Source of the DNA: Paenibacillus sp. FSL K6-1330
GTDB lineage: Bacteria > Bacillota > Bacilli > Paenibacillales > Paenibacillaceae
Length of the DNA: 64,000 nt
Direction of reading: 5' to 3'
Assembly (NCBI RefSeq): GCF_037976825.1
Contig: NZ_CP150269.1
Span: forward strand, 6,668,501-6,732,500
Made by a program: the position numbers and the translations under genes. The notes under the pieces were generated by a model that worked only from the letters and a program-made list of their open reading frames with translations, made no database searches and was not told the origin of the DNA. Shown in pieces: positions 41,443 through 51,445 of this stretch (positions within the stretch are counted from its first letter, which is position 1; each line of letters begins with the position of its first letter).

Positions 41443-42531
41443 TTACTGGGCTTTTTCCAACAGTTTTGGTTTCGCGAAGATCATCCGGCCCGCCGAGGTT
41501 TGCAGTACGCTGGTAACGAGCACCTCCATCATCGTGCCGATGTACTCGCGACCGCCTTCCACGACGATCATCGTGCCGTCATCCAAATAAGCGACGCCTT
41601 GACCATGCTCCTTGCCGTCCTTGATAATCTGTACCAGAATTTCCTCCCCTGGCAGAACCACCGGCTTCACCGCGTTGGCGAGATCATTAATGTTCAGTAC
41701 CGACACACCCTGCAGCTCACATACCTTATTCAAGTTGAAATCATTCGTGACCACTTTGCCTTGAAGCACTTTGGCCAGTTTCACCAGCTTGCTGTCGACT
41801 TCGGATATTTCCTCAAAGTCCCCTTCATAAATGAGCACCTTGACGTCCAGCTCTTTCTGGATTTTGTTCAAAATATCAAGACCCCGCCGGCCGCGATTTC
41901 GCTTAAGAAGGTCTGAGGAATCCGCAATATGCTGAAGCTCCTCCAGAACAAACTCAGGTATGACAATCGTTCCTTCGATAAATCCGGTCTTGCAAATATC
42001 TGCAATTCTCCCGTCAATGATGACACTCGTATCCAAAATTTTATGTTCCTCTATGCGCCGGCCCTCAGGCTCAGCAGCTTGACTCCACTTGCCCGACATC
42101 CATAGAGAAGCCAGTTCATCCTTCTTTTCCAGTCCAATGCGAAACCCGATGTAACCACCGAGCAGCGTAATGCCAACCTGGAGCAGCTGCCCTGCTTGTC
42201 CGAGCAAGGACAACCCTGGTGACAGCAATACAGACAGCAGCAGGCCGCTCAACAGTCCGGCAGTACCCGCAGCCAGCTCATTCATCGGAATCCGGGAGAA
42301 CGAAGAGATCAGGCTGTGCAGCCATCTCGTTACCCGATCCGCTGACAGCACGCCGATCATGCCAAACAATAATCCTCCAAGCACCGCGAAGGCTCCGCTT
42401 CCCGCTGCAAATAAACCTTGTCCAAAAATAGGCGAGAGCTCTAAGAAAGACCGTTCCATTGTATGATATAACGTATACCCGCCCCATGCTCCGCATAATA
42501 CTGTAAATGCTAAAATAGCTTTTTTTACCAT
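41443..42531 (-). CDS. yacL: membrane-anchored PIN/TRAM-domain protein (YacL family)
   Basis: 362 residues. Four hydrophobic helices in the first about 140 residues anchor it in the membrane; a PIN nuclease-like domain starts with 'HKILDTSVIIDGRIADICKT' and contains 'KVVTNDFNLNKVCELQGV', holding the expected acidic residues. A TRAM domain ('GEEILVQIIKDGKEHGQG') ends the protein. Function in Bacillus is not established. The ATG at 42531 is chosen because the upstream GTG overlaps AGGAGGTG. Confidence 0.9.
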   Translation of the reverse strand: MVKKAILAFTVLCGAWGGYTLYHTMERSFLELSPIFGQGLFAAGSGAFAVLGGLLFGMIGVLSADRVTRWLHSLISSFSRIPMNELAAGTAGLLSGLLLSVLLSPGLSLLGQAGQLLQVGITLLGGYIGFRIGLEKKDELASLWMSGKWSQAAEPEGRRIEEHKILDTSVIIDGRIADICKTGFIEGTIVIPEFVLEELQHIADSSDLLKRNRGRRGLDILNKIQKELDVKVLIYEGDFEEISEVDSKLVKLAKVLQGKVVTNDFNLNKVCELQGVSVLNINDLANAVKPVVLPGEEILVQIIKDGKEHGQGVAYLDDGTMIVVEGGREYIGTMMEVLVTSVLQTSAGRMIFAKPKLLEKAQ

Positions 42532-42543
42532 GAGCTTCCGCAC

Positions 42544-42850
42544 ACCTCCTTTTTATACATAAATATCTTTGCTTCTATTTTCCAGTATGGTCCAATTTAT
42601 AAAGTCGTAATCGTGCCGACCCATCTTTTTTAAGATAAAAGTTTTCAGTGAATCCAAATGAATTGGATAATCGTAAGAAAAACATCCTCAAATATGCAGT
42701 CTATCTTCTGTAAAAGTGCGCCTATTGACGCTTTTTTATCCTATTTCCATATCCCCATATCCTACCGGTTTTGCCTACCCCCATCAGGCTTTGACGTGTA
42801 CTTACATCAACCTCACAAATGGAATTGACCGCCTTCGGACACCTGAAATT
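42544..42850. other. gap upstream of yacL and the plus-strand gene
   Basis: AT-rich divergent region of about 380 nt. The plus-strand promoter is listed separately. A TAAGATAAAAG / CTTTTTTAAG-like stretch near 42625-42645 may belong to yacL's control region, but no well-spaced minus-strand promoter was found. Confidence 0.4.
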
Positions 42851-42852
42851 GG

Positions 42853-42882
42853 TTGAAATCGCCTGAAGTAGTGGAATATAAT
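42853..42882 (+). promoter_or_regulatory. sigma-A promoter of the lone plus-strand gene
   Basis: -35 TTGAAA (42853-42858), 18-nt spacer, -10 TATAAT (42877-42882), about 34 nt before the start codon, with GAGGTG as ribosome site at 42902-42907. Confidence 0.75.
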
Positions 42883-42916
42883 GAACTCAATTCATAATAT
42901 CGAGGTGGATGTATAA

Positions 42917-43312
42917 ATGAGCGCTCCTAGTTTACAGGCTTTTCAGGACCAAGTTTCCGAATTGTTGCTCCGTCACCGCAGTCTCTTGGATGTTCTGTCT
43001 AAAAATGGTCAAAGCAATGCTTCAGTCAACCGGGCCGTAACCAAGGCCATCACAGAATGCGGATGCATCGAGCTCCACGCCACAAAGCAATCCTTCGATA
43101 TGGGCGCTGATCTCGAATCAGCCCGGGAATTAGCTGGCACGCACGTCGAAGGCCATCTGTGCGAGAATTGCCGTGAAGCGGTAAGCACCGAGCTTGGCCG
43201 CAACCTATTTTATATGTCTGCTCTTGCGAATCTTCTGGACATTCAACTGGATGAGGTTGTTGACAAGGAGTCGCAGAAATGCTCCACATTGGGTATTTTC
43301 AACCTGTCGTAA
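42917..43312 (+). CDS. conserved protein of unknown function, cysteine-rich
   Basis: 131 residues, not recognised with confidence (databases may label such Paenibacillus proteins with a DUF name such as DUF1573; unverified). It looks mostly helical and soluble, with no signal peptide. Cysteines C48, C50, C82, C85 and C122 with H54 suggest a metal or redox site: 'ECGCIELH', 'LCENC', 'KCSTLG'. It has its own promoter, ribosome site and terminator, and opposes all its neighbours, so it is an independent unit. Confidence 0.85.
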   Translation: MSAPSLQAFQDQVSELLLRHRSLLDVLSKNGQSNASVNRAVTKAITECGCIELHATKQSFDMGADLESARELAGTHVEGHLCENCREAVSTELGRNLFYMSALANLLDIQLDEVVDKESQKCSTLGIFNLS

Positions 43313-43363
43313 AGCCGCTAACATGAAAACGGTTCGTAACGGCAAGGTACTCCATGCATACAA

Positions 43364-43409
43364 AAAAAGCATTTATCTCGCTGCGCTAGCAGGGAAATAA
43401 ATGCTTTTT
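43364..43409. terminator. bidirectional terminator
   Basis: Perfect 13-bp inverted repeat AAAAAGCATTTAT (43364-43376) with ATAAATGCTTTTT (43397-43409), with A-run on the left and T-run on the right. It ends both the plus-strand gene and pssA. Confidence 0.9.
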
Positions 43410-43434
43410 ATTTGGATTATGTCACAAATCTGTC

Positions 43435-44169
43435 CTATCGGTCAGAGGATTGAAAGGCCTCATCTGATTTGGGATCATCCTTTTTACGACGTTTTTTGCG
43501 GTTCAGCCTGCGGAAATTCTGTTGCAAGCCATAACCTGCGTACAGGACCAATGGCAAGAATATCAGCTTGGAGGTCTGCTCTGGTAAGAACACGGCAACC
43601 ATGACTGCGCCAATGATGACGAGCGGTGTAAATTTAATCGCTGTTTTCGGAATGCCAATCTTCTTGAAGTTCGGATACTTGACTGCGCTAACCATGAGGT
43701 AAGAAAGTAGAAGTACGGCAATAATCATATAAGTTGCTGTAATCTCTTCATGAAATAACGCCAAGGTTGCCAGCACGCCTCCCGCAGCGGGGATCGGCAG
43801 GCCGATAAAATATCCCGGTATGCCCGGACGAACATTAAATCTTGCAAGACGCAATGCGCCGCACATCGGAAATATGGCGGTCACTGTCCAAGCCAGTGCT
43901 GTATTAATATCCGTAAACGCTACGGTATACATAATGAGTGCCGGTGCTACGCCAAATGATATTACATCGGATAATGAGTCAAGTTCCTTGCCGAGCTCGC
44001 TTTGGGCATTCAATGCCCGAGCTACCCGACCGTCCAGTCCATCAAGAAGCATGGCAATGATAATCATTATGGCGGCCATACTCGTTCGACCTTCCGTCGC
44101 CAAGATGATACCAATCATTCCGAGAAACAGATTACCTAAAGTAAACATATTCGGAATTGATTTCGTCAT
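43435..44169 (-). CDS. pssA: CDP-diacylglycerol-serine O-phosphatidyltransferase
   Basis: Integral membrane enzyme of phosphatidylethanolamine synthesis, 244 residues. The CDP-alcohol phosphotransferase motif D-G-x2-A-R-x8-G-x3-D-x3-D is visible in 'DGRVARALNAQSELGKELDS'-'LSD' (about 46-68). Hydrophobic helices follow, then a charged tail 'RRLNRKKRRKKDDPKSDE'. No psd gene is adjacent. It replaces the B. subtilis direct link between disA and yacL. Confidence 0.95.
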   Translation of the reverse strand: MTKSIPNMFTLGNLFLGMIGIILATEGRTSMAAIMIIIAMLLDGLDGRVARALNAQSELGKELDSLSDVISFGVAPALIMYTVAFTDINTALAWTVTAIFPMCGALRLARFNVRPGIPGYFIGLPIPAAGGVLATLALFHEEITATYMIIAVLLLSYLMVSAVKYPNFKKIGIPKTAIKFTPLVIIGAVMVAVFLPEQTSKLIFLPLVLYAGYGLQQNFRRLNRKKRRKKDDPKSDEAFQSSDR

Positions 44170-44220
44170 TTTTTTTATTCACCTCATTAATGTTACGTAC
44201 GAACATCGATTGTAGGTCTT

Positions 44221-45297
44221 TTAGATTTGTCTGTCAATAAATACTTGTTCTTGCAATCGTTTCAGGCCTTCTTTAATGGTCCGTGCGCGAACTTCACCAA
44301 TCCCGTCCACTTCATCAAGTTCATGGATGGAAGCGATCATAATGCTGGATAAATCATGGAACTGGTCGACCAGATTACGTACGATCACATTCGGAAGGCG
44401 CGGGATTTTGTTCAAAATCCGGTAACCACGCGGCAGTATTTCTTCCTCTGAAGCAGCGGCGGAAGCCGGATAGCCAAGAAGCCTTACAATATGATGAATG
44501 TCCAGCAGTTCCTCATCCGTTGAACGCTTCAACGCAAGAATGATCTCGCGGATCTTCTCCTCGCTGTACTCCCGGGCATAGTCCGCATACAGCAGCCAAG
44601 CCTCTTCCTCTATGTTGCTTACAAGCTCATCCATCTGCATGCTGATCAAACGACCTTCGTTGCCGAGCTCGTTGATATAGCGCTTGATCTCCTTCTTGAT
44701 GCGGAGCACCATCTCGACGCGCTGAATCACATTCACGACTTCCGGAATGGTGACCAATTCTTCAAATTCAGATGCCGAGAGGTTGGTAAGCGATTGATTA
44801 AGCACCACTCGGTATCGCTCCAAGGTCTGTATAGCCTGATTCGCCTTGGTTAAGATTACGCCGATTTCCTTCAATGCATACCGCAGCGATCCTTGATACA
44901 GCGTAATAATGTTTCGGCGCTGCGAGATGGACACAACCAGCTTGCCTGTCTGTTTCGCTACCCGCTCCGCTGTTCTGTGCCGTATCCCCGTCTCGATGGA
45001 AGAGATCGAAGAATCCGGAATCAACTGGGTATTCGCATATAAGATACGTTTCAAGTCTTCACTCAGGATGATGGCCCCGTCCATCTTGGCCAGCTCGTAT
45101 AAATAGTTTGGCGAAAAATCGCAGTTAATGGAGAAGCCGCCGTCAACAACTTCCATTACTTCCGGGCTGTAGCCCACAACGATCAGGGCGCCCGTCTTTG
45201 CCCGCAGCACGTTCTCCAGTCCGTCGCGAAACGGCGTTCCCGGTGCTACCAGCTTTAGCAAATCATTCATTTTGTCCAGTTGGCTCGTTTCTTTCAC
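44221..45297 (-). CDS. disA: DNA integrity scanning diadenylate cyclase
   Basis: DisA, 358 residues, makes c-di-AMP from two ATP and pauses at branched DNA to report damage before sporulation. DAC domain with DGA (73-75) and RHR (106-108), the catalytic motifs. A helical linker follows, then a C-terminal helix-hairpin-helix domain ('[20 protein letters not shown]'). It starts 13 nt after radA and is probably cotranscribed. Confidence 0.98.
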   Translation of the reverse strand: MKETSQLDKMNDLLKLVAPGTPFRDGLENVLRAKTGALIVVGYSPEVMEVVDGGFSINCDFSPNYLYELAKMDGAIILSEDLKRILYANTQLIPDSSISSIETGIRHRTAERVAKQTGKLVVSISQRRNIITLYQGSLRYALKEIGVILTKANQAIQTLERYRVVLNQSLTNLSASEFEELVTIPEVVNVIQRVEMVLRIKKEIKRYINELGNEGRLISMQMDELVSNIEEEAWLLYADYAREYSEEKIREIILALKRSTDEELLDIHHIVRLLGYPASAAASEEEILPRGYRILNKIPRLPNVIVRNLVDQFHDLSSIMIASIHELDEVDGIGEVRARTIKEGLKRLQEQVFIDRQI

Positions 45298-45310
45298 CTT
45301 CGTATGCCCC

Positions 45311-46678
45311 CTAATCTAACGCAACCGCTAATGCATCTGCAACGGTGTTTACTCCTATAATTTGTATTCCTTTCGGATGCTTCCATCCCTTTAAACTCTT
45401 CTCCGGCATGAGTACGCGCTTAAAGCCCAGCTTCTCGGCTTCCCTTACCCTTTGTTCCGCTCTGGAAACGGCACGAACCTCGCCGGTCAGACCAACCTCG
45501 CCAAAGATGACATCATACGGCTTGGTCGGAATGTCGCGGAAGCTGGATGCAATGCTAACCGCTATGGCCAAATCCACCGCTGGCTCATCGAGCTTCACGC
45601 CGCCGGCAACATTCAGATAGGCGTCTTGCGTTTGCAGGTACATGCCCATCCGTTTCTCCAGCACGGCAATGATCAGATTCATGCGGTGGTGGTCCACCCC
45701 TGTGCCCATCCGGCGCGGGGACGGGAAGTGGGTTGTGGAGATGAGCGCCTGCAGCTCGACCAGAACCGGACGAGTTCCCTCCATGCTTGCAACAACGGTC
45801 GAACCGGCTACCCCTAAGGGCCGTTCAGATAAAAACAGTTCCGATGGATTCCCGACTTCCCGAAGTCCGTCCTCACCCATCTCAAAAATGCCAATCTCAT
45901 TCGTCGAACCGAAACGGTTCTTTACCGCACGAAGCAAACGGTAAGTATGGTGACGCTCTCCTTCAAAATAAAGCACACAGTCCACCATGTGCTCCAGCAT
46001 CCTTGGGCCAGCAATAGCGCCTTCCTTGGTCACATGACCGACCAGGACGGTCGCTATGCCCTTCACCTTCGCCAATCGCATGAAGCGTGCCGTACACTCC
46101 CGCACCTGGGAAACGCTGCCAGGCGCACTGGTTACCTCCGGCAAATACACCGTCTGAATGGAGTCAATGACAACAAAGCCAGGTTGCACGTTCTCAATGG
46201 CTTCCTCAATCGATTCCAGATTGGTTTCACACAGGACAAACAGCTCCGGAGACAGCGCCCCGAGCCGATCTGCACGCAGTTTGGTCTGGCGTACGGATTC
46301 CTCACCGGAAATGTACAGAACGCGAATGCCGTTCTGGGCCAATCGATTGGAGGCTTGCAGCAGCAGCGTGGATTTGCCGATGCCGGGGTCACCGCCGACT
46401 AACACCAGCGAGCCCGGAACAAGCCCGCCGCCGAGCACGCGGTTCAATTCCGCAATGCCCGTCTGGATTCTGGGTTCTTTACCGCTTTCTATATTTATGA
46501 TCGAAAGGGGTTTTTCTTTACTATGAAAAAGAGGGGAATTCATCCCCTGCGTCTTGATTACCGTCTCGGTCTCTTCTACCATGGAGTTCCATGATTGGCA
46601 GCCCGGACATTTTCCGAACCATTTAGGCGCTTCATAGCCGCACTCGGTACAGAAAAATTTCGTTTTAGTTTTTGCCAT
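45311..46678 (-). CDS. radA: DNA repair protein RadA
   Basis: RadA/Sms, 455 residues from '[20 protein letters not shown]'; AAGGAG lies 6 nt before the ATG. N-terminal C4 zinc finger (C10, C13, C24, C27), RecA-like core with Walker A '[10 protein letters not shown]' (95-104), the RadA-specific 'KNRFGS' motif, and C-terminal Lon-protease-like domain ('[20 protein letters not shown]'). Helicase aiding recombination branch migration. Confidence 0.98.
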   Translation of the reverse strand: MAKTKTKFFCTECGYEAPKWFGKCPGCQSWNSMVEETETVIKTQGMNSPLFHSKEKPLSIINIESGKEPRIQTGIAELNRVLGGGLVPGSLVLVGGDPGIGKSTLLLQASNRLAQNGIRVLYISGEESVRQTKLRADRLGALSPELFVLCETNLESIEEAIENVQPGFVVIDSIQTVYLPEVTSAPGSVSQVRECTARFMRLAKVKGIATVLVGHVTKEGAIAGPRMLEHMVDCVLYFEGERHHTYRLLRAVKNRFGSTNEIGIFEMGEDGLREVGNPSELFLSERPLGVAGSTVVASMEGTRPVLVELQALISTTHFPSPRRMGTGVDHHRMNLIIAVLEKRMGMYLQTQDAYLNVAGGVKLDEPAVDLAIAVSIASSFRDIPTKPYDVIFGEVGLTGEVRAVSRAEQRVREAEKLGFKRVLMPEKSLKGWKHPKGIQIIGVNTVADALAVALD

Positions 46679-46899
46679 GTGAGTCTCCTTTATGTCGCAC
46701 ATCATTTGTCGGATTTCGTAAAACCCTGCAAAATCAGGCATTACTCAAAGTTTACCATTTCTTATAATTGGGCGTAAAGGTTAATTGGAAACTTTACGCG
46801 AGATGAGAAGGATTTGTTTCAAATTTGAAGGGTCCGGGGCAGAACGACATTATTTTTGCTGCAATTTATCAAACATAATACATGTAAACCACACATGTC
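46679..46899. other. radA upstream region with hairpin
   Basis: Contains a perfect 8-bp inverted repeat GCGTAAAG (46772-46779) and CTTTACGC (46792-46799). A possible weak radA promoter overlaps it on the minus strand (TTTACG, 18-nt spacer, TAAACT). No open frame is supported. Confidence 0.4.
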
Positions 46900-47027
46900 C
46901 GCTTCGCTGCCGGATCGTTCTTACGATCGCTGTTAAAACCAGGAAACTGGAATTGATATTATGGTGGTTTCCCGGTTTTAAAGGCGAACGCTGTCGCTTC
47001 TTCAGAACGATTCCGTCCTCTCCGCTG
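46900..47027. repeat. structured dispersed repeat, copy B
   Basis: 128-bp second copy of the element at 38401-38529. Outer stem CGGATCGTTCT (46911-46921) with AGAACGATTCCG (47004-47015). Inner stem TTAAAACCAGGAAAC (46933-46947) with GTTTCCCGGTTTTAA (46967-46981), 14 of 15 pairs. Conserved blocks CGATCGCTGTT, AAAGGCGAACGC and TCCGTCCTCTCCGCTG are shared with copy A. It lies between the clpC terminator and radA. Confidence 0.8.
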
Positions 47028-47185
47028 GGTTGATACATGAGGGTTGTTTTCTTAATTCGCTTTTCATCCATATGCCTAATTATTTTATCGATAAAACAGC
47101 CTTGGTCATTGCATTCACTGACTTCTGAGCATCCAAGTCTCTGCCCCATACAAAACCTTCATCTTCCATTAACATTAAAATCAAA

Positions 47186-47216
47186 AACCCCCGCTGGTTT
47201 TAATCCAACGGGGGTT
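47186..47216 (-). terminator. intrinsic terminator of clpC operon
   Basis: Stem AACCCCCG (47186-47193) with CGGGGGTT (47209-47216), followed on the minus strand by a T-rich run. It lies 10 nt downstream of the clpC stop and closes ctsR-mcsA-mcsB-clpC. Confidence 0.9.
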
Positions 47217-47226
47217 GAAGTTACAC

Positions 47227-49683
47227 TTATTCCGTTTCGGCTGATGCGGCAGTGACGCTCTCGTTCTTGTGTACAACCAGCTCGCCATTTGCCTCATCAA
47301 TGGTGAGCGAGTCACCCTTGGCCACAGTACCTTTCAGCAGCTCCTCGGAGAGGCGATCCTCGATGTGCTTCTGGATAGCCCGGCGCAGTGGGCGGGCACC
47401 GAAGGCCGGATCGTATCCTTCCTTCGCAATGAAAGCCTTCGCTTTGTCTGTGAGCTCGAAATGCACCTCGAATTCCTTCAGACGTTTACGCAGCTCGTCG
47501 GACATCAATGTCACGATTTGGGCAATGTGTTTCTCTTCCAATGAGTGGAACACGATGATCTCGTCAATCCGGTTCAAGAACTCCGGACGGAAGCTCTTCT
47601 TGAGCTCATCCATCACTTTGCCTTTCATGTTGTTATAATCGCGACCTGCATCCGTCACTGCAGTAAAGCCAAGCGTAGAGTTCTTCTTGATGGCTTCCGC
47701 TCCCACGTTGGAGGTCAGGATGATCAGGGTGTTGCGGAAGTCCACCACGCGGCCCTTGGAGTCGGTCAAGCGTCCGTCTTCCAGCACCTGAAGCAAGATG
47801 TTGAATACCTCAGGGTGTGCCTTTTCGATTTCATCAAGCAGCACAACGGAATATGGTTTGCGGCGTACCTTCTCGGTCAGCTGACCGCCTTCTTCATAGC
47901 CGACATATCCCGGAGGCGCTCCGACGAGACGTGATGTGGAATGCTTCTCCATGTACTCGGACATATCGATCCGCACAACCGCATTCTCATCTCCGAACAT
48001 CGCTTCCGCAAGGGCGCGTGCCAGCTCGGTTTTACCTACCCCGGTAGGACCCAGGAAGATGAAGGAGCCCATTGGACGCTTCGGATCTTTCAGTCCTGCA
48101 CGTGCCCGGCGAACCGCACGGCTGACCGCTTTGACCGCTTCCTCTTGACCGATCACCCGGCTGTGCAGAATTTCTTCCAGATTCAGAAGACGCTCGGTCT
48201 CTTCTTCTTTCAGTTTATTTACAGGAATGCCAGTCCAGTTGGCTACAACGTCGGCGATATCCTCCGGAGTTACCTCGGAATCGGTACGTCCTTGTTTTTC
48301 TTTCCATTGATTCTTCGTAATTTCAAGCTCTTCACGCAGCTTCTGCTCCGTATCGCGCAGCGCTGCAGCTTTCTCGAATTCCTGGCTTTGGACAGCTGCG
48401 TCCTTCTCTTTGCGGATGTCCTCCAGATGCGCTTCTTGATCTTTCAGATTTGGCGGTATGGTATACGTATGAAGGCGAACTTTCGAACCGGCCTCGTCAA
48501 TCAGGTCAATCGCTTTATCCGGCAGGAAGCGGTCCGTAATGTAGCGGTCGGACAATTTCACAGCCTGCTCGATCGCTTCATCCGTAATTTTCACGCGGTG
48601 ATGCGCTTCGTAACGGTCACGCAGTCCATACAGAATCTGAATGGCTTCCTCCGGCGACGGTTGGTCCACCGTAATCGGTTGGAAACGGCGCTCGAGGGCA
48701 GCATCTTTTTCAATATATTTGCGGTATTCATCCAGTGTGGTTGCTCCGATGCACTGAAGTTCTCCGCGTGCCAATGATGGCTTAAGAATGTTGGAAGCGT
48801 CGATGGCACCTTCTGCACCGCCTGCGCCGATCAAAGTATGCAGCTCATCGATGAACAGAACGATGTTGCCCGCTTGACGAATCTCATCCATAATTTTTTT
48901 CAGGCGATCCTCAAACTCGCCGCGGTATTTCGTACCCGCAACAACTGAGCCCATATCCAGCGTCATGACGCGTTTGTCGCGCAGTGTCTCCGGAATTTCA
49001 TTGTTAATGATGCGTTGTGCCAGGCCTTCCGCAATCGCCGTCTTACCTACCCCTGGTTCACCAATCAACACCGGGTTGTTCTTCGTACGGCGGCTCAGTA
49101 CCTGAATCACGCGCTCAATTTCTTTGCTGCGTCCAATGACTGGATCCAGATTGCCTTCTTTGGCAATGGCGGTCAGATCGCGAGCGAGACTGTCCAGTGT
49201 AGGCGTGCTTACGTTTTGCGGCGTGCCATGATGGCTCGATACCGCTTCGCTGCTGCCGAGCAGCTGCAGTACTTGCTGGCGGGCTTTGTTCAGGCTAATG
49301 CCCAGGTTGTTCAGCACGCGTGCTGCAACCCCTTCACCTTCACGAATCAGCCCCAGCAGAATATGCTCAGTACCTACGTAGGTATGACCAAGCTTGCGAG
49401 CTTCGTCCATGGAGAGCTCAATTACTTTTTTCGCTCTAGGCGTATAAGCAATGTTGGTAGGCTGCTCTTGTCCGCGTCCGATTAATGTTTCGACTTCATC
49501 CTGAATTTTCTCAAGACCAAGTCCAAGTCCGATCAGCGCTTTGGCTGCAATGCCGTCTCCTTCACGAATAAGTCCTAGCAGGATATGTTCTGTGCCGATA
49601 TTGTTGTGACCCAGACGTACCGCTTCTTCCTGAGCCAATGCAAGCACCTTTTGTGCACGTTCCGTAAATCTGCCAAACATCAT
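47227..49683 (-). CDS. clpC: ATP-dependent Clp protease ATP-binding subunit ClpC
   Basis: 818 residues, AAA+ unfoldase that works with ClpP and the McsA/McsB adaptors. N-domain '[20 protein letters not shown]' with duplicated repeats, first AAA Walker A '[15 protein letters not shown]' (about 204-218), UVR-like middle region '[21 protein letters not shown]', second AAA '[17 protein letters not shown]', and a C-terminal D2 domain. GGAGGTG lies 7 nt before the first of two ATGs. Confidence 0.98.
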   Translation of the reverse strand: MMFGRFTERAQKVLALAQEEAVRLGHNNIGTEHILLGLIREGDGIAAKALIGLGLGLEKIQDEVETLIGRGQEQPTNIAYTPRAKKVIELSMDEARKLGHTYVGTEHILLGLIREGEGVAARVLNNLGISLNKARQQVLQLLGSSEAVSSHHGTPQNVSTPTLDSLARDLTAIAKEGNLDPVIGRSKEIERVIQVLSRRTKNNPVLIGEPGVGKTAIAEGLAQRIINNEIPETLRDKRVMTLDMGSVVAGTKYRGEFEDRLKKIMDEIRQAGNIVLFIDELHTLIGAGGAEGAIDASNILKPSLARGELQCIGATTLDEYRKYIEKDAALERRFQPITVDQPSPEEAIQILYGLRDRYEAHHRVKITDEAIEQAVKLSDRYITDRFLPDKAIDLIDEAGSKVRLHTYTIPPNLKDQEAHLEDIRKEKDAAVQSQEFEKAAALRDTEQKLREELEITKNQWKEKQGRTDSEVTPEDIADVVANWTGIPVNKLKEEETERLLNLEEILHSRVIGQEEAVKAVSRAVRRARAGLKDPKRPMGSFIFLGPTGVGKTELARALAEAMFGDENAVVRIDMSEYMEKHSTSRLVGAPPGYVGYEEGGQLTEKVRRKPYSVVLLDEIEKAHPEVFNILLQVLEDGRLTDSKGRVVDFRNTLIILTSNVGAEAIKKNSTLGFTAVTDAGRDYNNMKGKVMDELKKSFRPEFLNRIDEIIVFHSLEEKHIAQIVTLMSDELRKRLKEFEVHFELTDKAKAFIAKEGYDPAFGARPLRRAIQKHIEDRLSEELLKGTVAKGDSLTIDEANGELVVHKNESVTAASAETE

Positions 49684-49731
49684 AGTATTGCACCTCCACG
49701 TTTCAATTAATATATTGAACCTCGCGGATTT

Positions 49732-49764
49732 CGGTGTATAGTCAGCTATAGGACGCTTACACCG
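49732..49764. repeat. hairpin in the mcsB-clpC gap
   Basis: Two stacked pairings, CGGTG/CACCG (49732-49736 and 49760-49764) outside and TATAG/CTATA (49737-49741 and 49746-49750) inside, in the 110-nt gap. No T-run follows. It may be an mRNA structure that tunes clpC level relative to mcsB. Confidence 0.35.
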
Positions 49765-49793
49765 TCATCCAACTGTAAAACGAGTATAGATCC

Positions 49794-50858
49794 TTAATGG
49801 GTACCCAGTGTTTCTCTGATGAGCTTAGCCCTGTACATGTCGCGTTCGGAAGGAGTCATTCCTTCTCCATAGGTCTTCTGCAGAAAGCCCGGCTGTGTCT
49901 TCACATTCAGTTCATTCATGACCGGGATTTCCGGGCCTTCCAAGAGGCCGAGATCCACACCAAGCCGAACATCGGATAAACGCTGGGCTGCTTCCTTGGA
50001 ATCCATCACCGCCGCATAGGACAGTATGCCATAGGAGCGCATGACCCGATCCGTAATCCGAAGCTTGGATTCACCCAAGAGCCGGGCTCTGGCATTCTTC
50101 TCATGCTCGATGATTTGCAGGGCGACGCTGTGAAGATTCTCAATGATCTCCGACTCGGTTTGACCGAGCGTAATCTGATTCGAGATTTGAAACAGGTTGC
50201 CTAACGCTTCGCTGCCTTCACCGTAAATCCCTCTTACCGTCAAGCCTACCTGCGATACAGCCGAGAGAATCCGGTTAATCTGCTGTGTCATAACAAGAGC
50301 GGGCAAATGCATCATGACGGATGCGCGAAGACCGGTGCCGACATTCGTCGGACAGCTTGTAAGATAACCTCGCTTGTCATCAAACGCATAATCGATCTCG
50401 GATTCAAAAACATCATCCAGCGCCGTCGCACGTGCCCATGCCTCACGAACCTGAAATCCGGGATATAAACACTGGATGCGCAGGTGATCCTCTTCATTGA
50501 TCATAATGCTGACGGATTCATCTTCAGTAAGGATGACTGCACCGTTTCGGGATTCATTCGCCAGATTGGGACTGATTAGATGCTTCTCAACAAGAACTTT
50601 CTTATCCAGCTCATCAATCTCACTTAATTTAATTACATGCAAATCCCCGAAATCCTGCAAATCGTCCTTATTCTTCAATACATCCGTCAGGCGCTCTAGC
50701 ACTTCTCCTGACTGCTGATCCGTTGCCAGCAGCGGGAAAGGAAGATGCTGCAGATTGCGCGCCACCCTGACACGGGTGCTGATGACAATGTCGGAATCCT
50801 GACCGTTCCCGCGCATCCACTCGCTCAGCGCCGAATCGGTAAACCGGAGATTAGACAT
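49794..50858 (-). CDS. mcsB: protein-arginine kinase McsB
   Basis: Phosphorylates arginines of misfolded proteins, marking them for ClpCP. 354 residues of the guanidino-kinase fold. 'DIVISTRVRVARNLQHLPFP' (about 24-43) and 'GYLTSCPTNVGTGLRASVMM' are the ATP- and substrate-binding signatures. AGGAGG lies 8 nt before the ATG; a GTG directly upstream is an alternative. Ends 110 nt before clpC. Confidence 0.97.
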   Translation of the reverse strand: MSNLRFTDSALSEWMRGNGQDSDIVISTRVRVARNLQHLPFPLLATDQQSGEVLERLTDVLKNKDDLQDFGDLHVIKLSEIDELDKKVLVEKHLISPNLANESRNGAVILTEDESVSIMINEEDHLRIQCLYPGFQVREAWARATALDDVFESEIDYAFDDKRGYLTSCPTNVGTGLRASVMMHLPALVMTQQINRILSAVSQVGLTVRGIYGEGSEALGNLFQISNQITLGQTESEIIENLHSVALQIIEHEKNARARLLGESKLRITDRVMRSYGILSYAAVMDSKEAAQRLSDVRLGVDLGLLEGPEIPVMNELNVKTQPGFLQKTYGEGMTPSERDMYRAKLIRETLGTH

Positions 50859-50896
50859 CACGCATTCCTCCTACTAAAGTGCAAAATCTTACAATC

Positions 50897-51421
50897 TTAT
50901 CCCTGAGCCATATTTCGCTCCAGCTCACGGATTTGGTCCCGTATCTCGGCAGCCGTTTCAAACTCCTCCTGCACGATCCGAATTTGAAGCTCCTTCTTAA
51001 GGTCATCGATTTGGCGTTTGATCTGAATCCGGCCACCCGTACGCTTCGGCACTTTGCCGACATGGGAAGTCCCCCCATGGACTCGCTTAAACAATGGATC
51101 CAATCGATCCGAGAAATATTTATAACACGAGCTGCAGCCGAACCGGCCAAGCTTGCTGAACTGGGAATACGTCATACCGCATTCTTCACATTGCAGCGTC
51201 TGAGCCATTTTTGCACCGGGGCTCTGGCCCTTGCCTGAAGGATCCAGATCCAGAAGACCTGACAGCAAACTGTGTATAGAAAAACCATTCGACGTGCCGG
51301 GGATCAATTCCCCTTTTTCACGGGCACAGGTTTCACAAAAATGAAACTCCGTTTTCTCCCCGTTCACAATTTTGGTGAAATGAAGTGTCGCCGGCCGTTT
51401 ACCGCATTCTTGGCATAACAT
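50897..51421 (-). CDS. mcsA: McsA, activator of McsB
   Basis: 174 residues. Four C-x2-C pairs ('CQEC', 'CETC', 'CEEC', 'CSSC') form two zinc sites, and a C-terminal UVR motif ('RQIDDLKKELQIRIVQEEFE'-'TAAEIRDQI') is present. In B. subtilis it activates McsB and senses heat and metal stress. AGGAGG lies 9 nt before the ATG. Sits between ctsR and mcsB, 25 nt after ctsR. Confidence 0.97.
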   Translation of the reverse strand: MLCQECGKRPATLHFTKIVNGEKTEFHFCETCAREKGELIPGTSNGFSIHSLLSGLLDLDPSGKGQSPGAKMAQTLQCEECGMTYSQFSKLGRFGCSSCYKYFSDRLDPLFKRVHGGTSHVGKVPKRTGGRIQIKRQIDDLKKELQIRIVQEEFETAAEIRDQIRELERNMAQG

Positions 51422-51445
51422 AATCCGATGCCTCCTTACACAGAC

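Noticed and set aside
38401..47027. The two repeat copies as insertion sequences or MITE insertions
   Set aside because: No transposase, no target-site duplication around either copy; the conserved internal blocks and compensating stem changes fit a structured element better.
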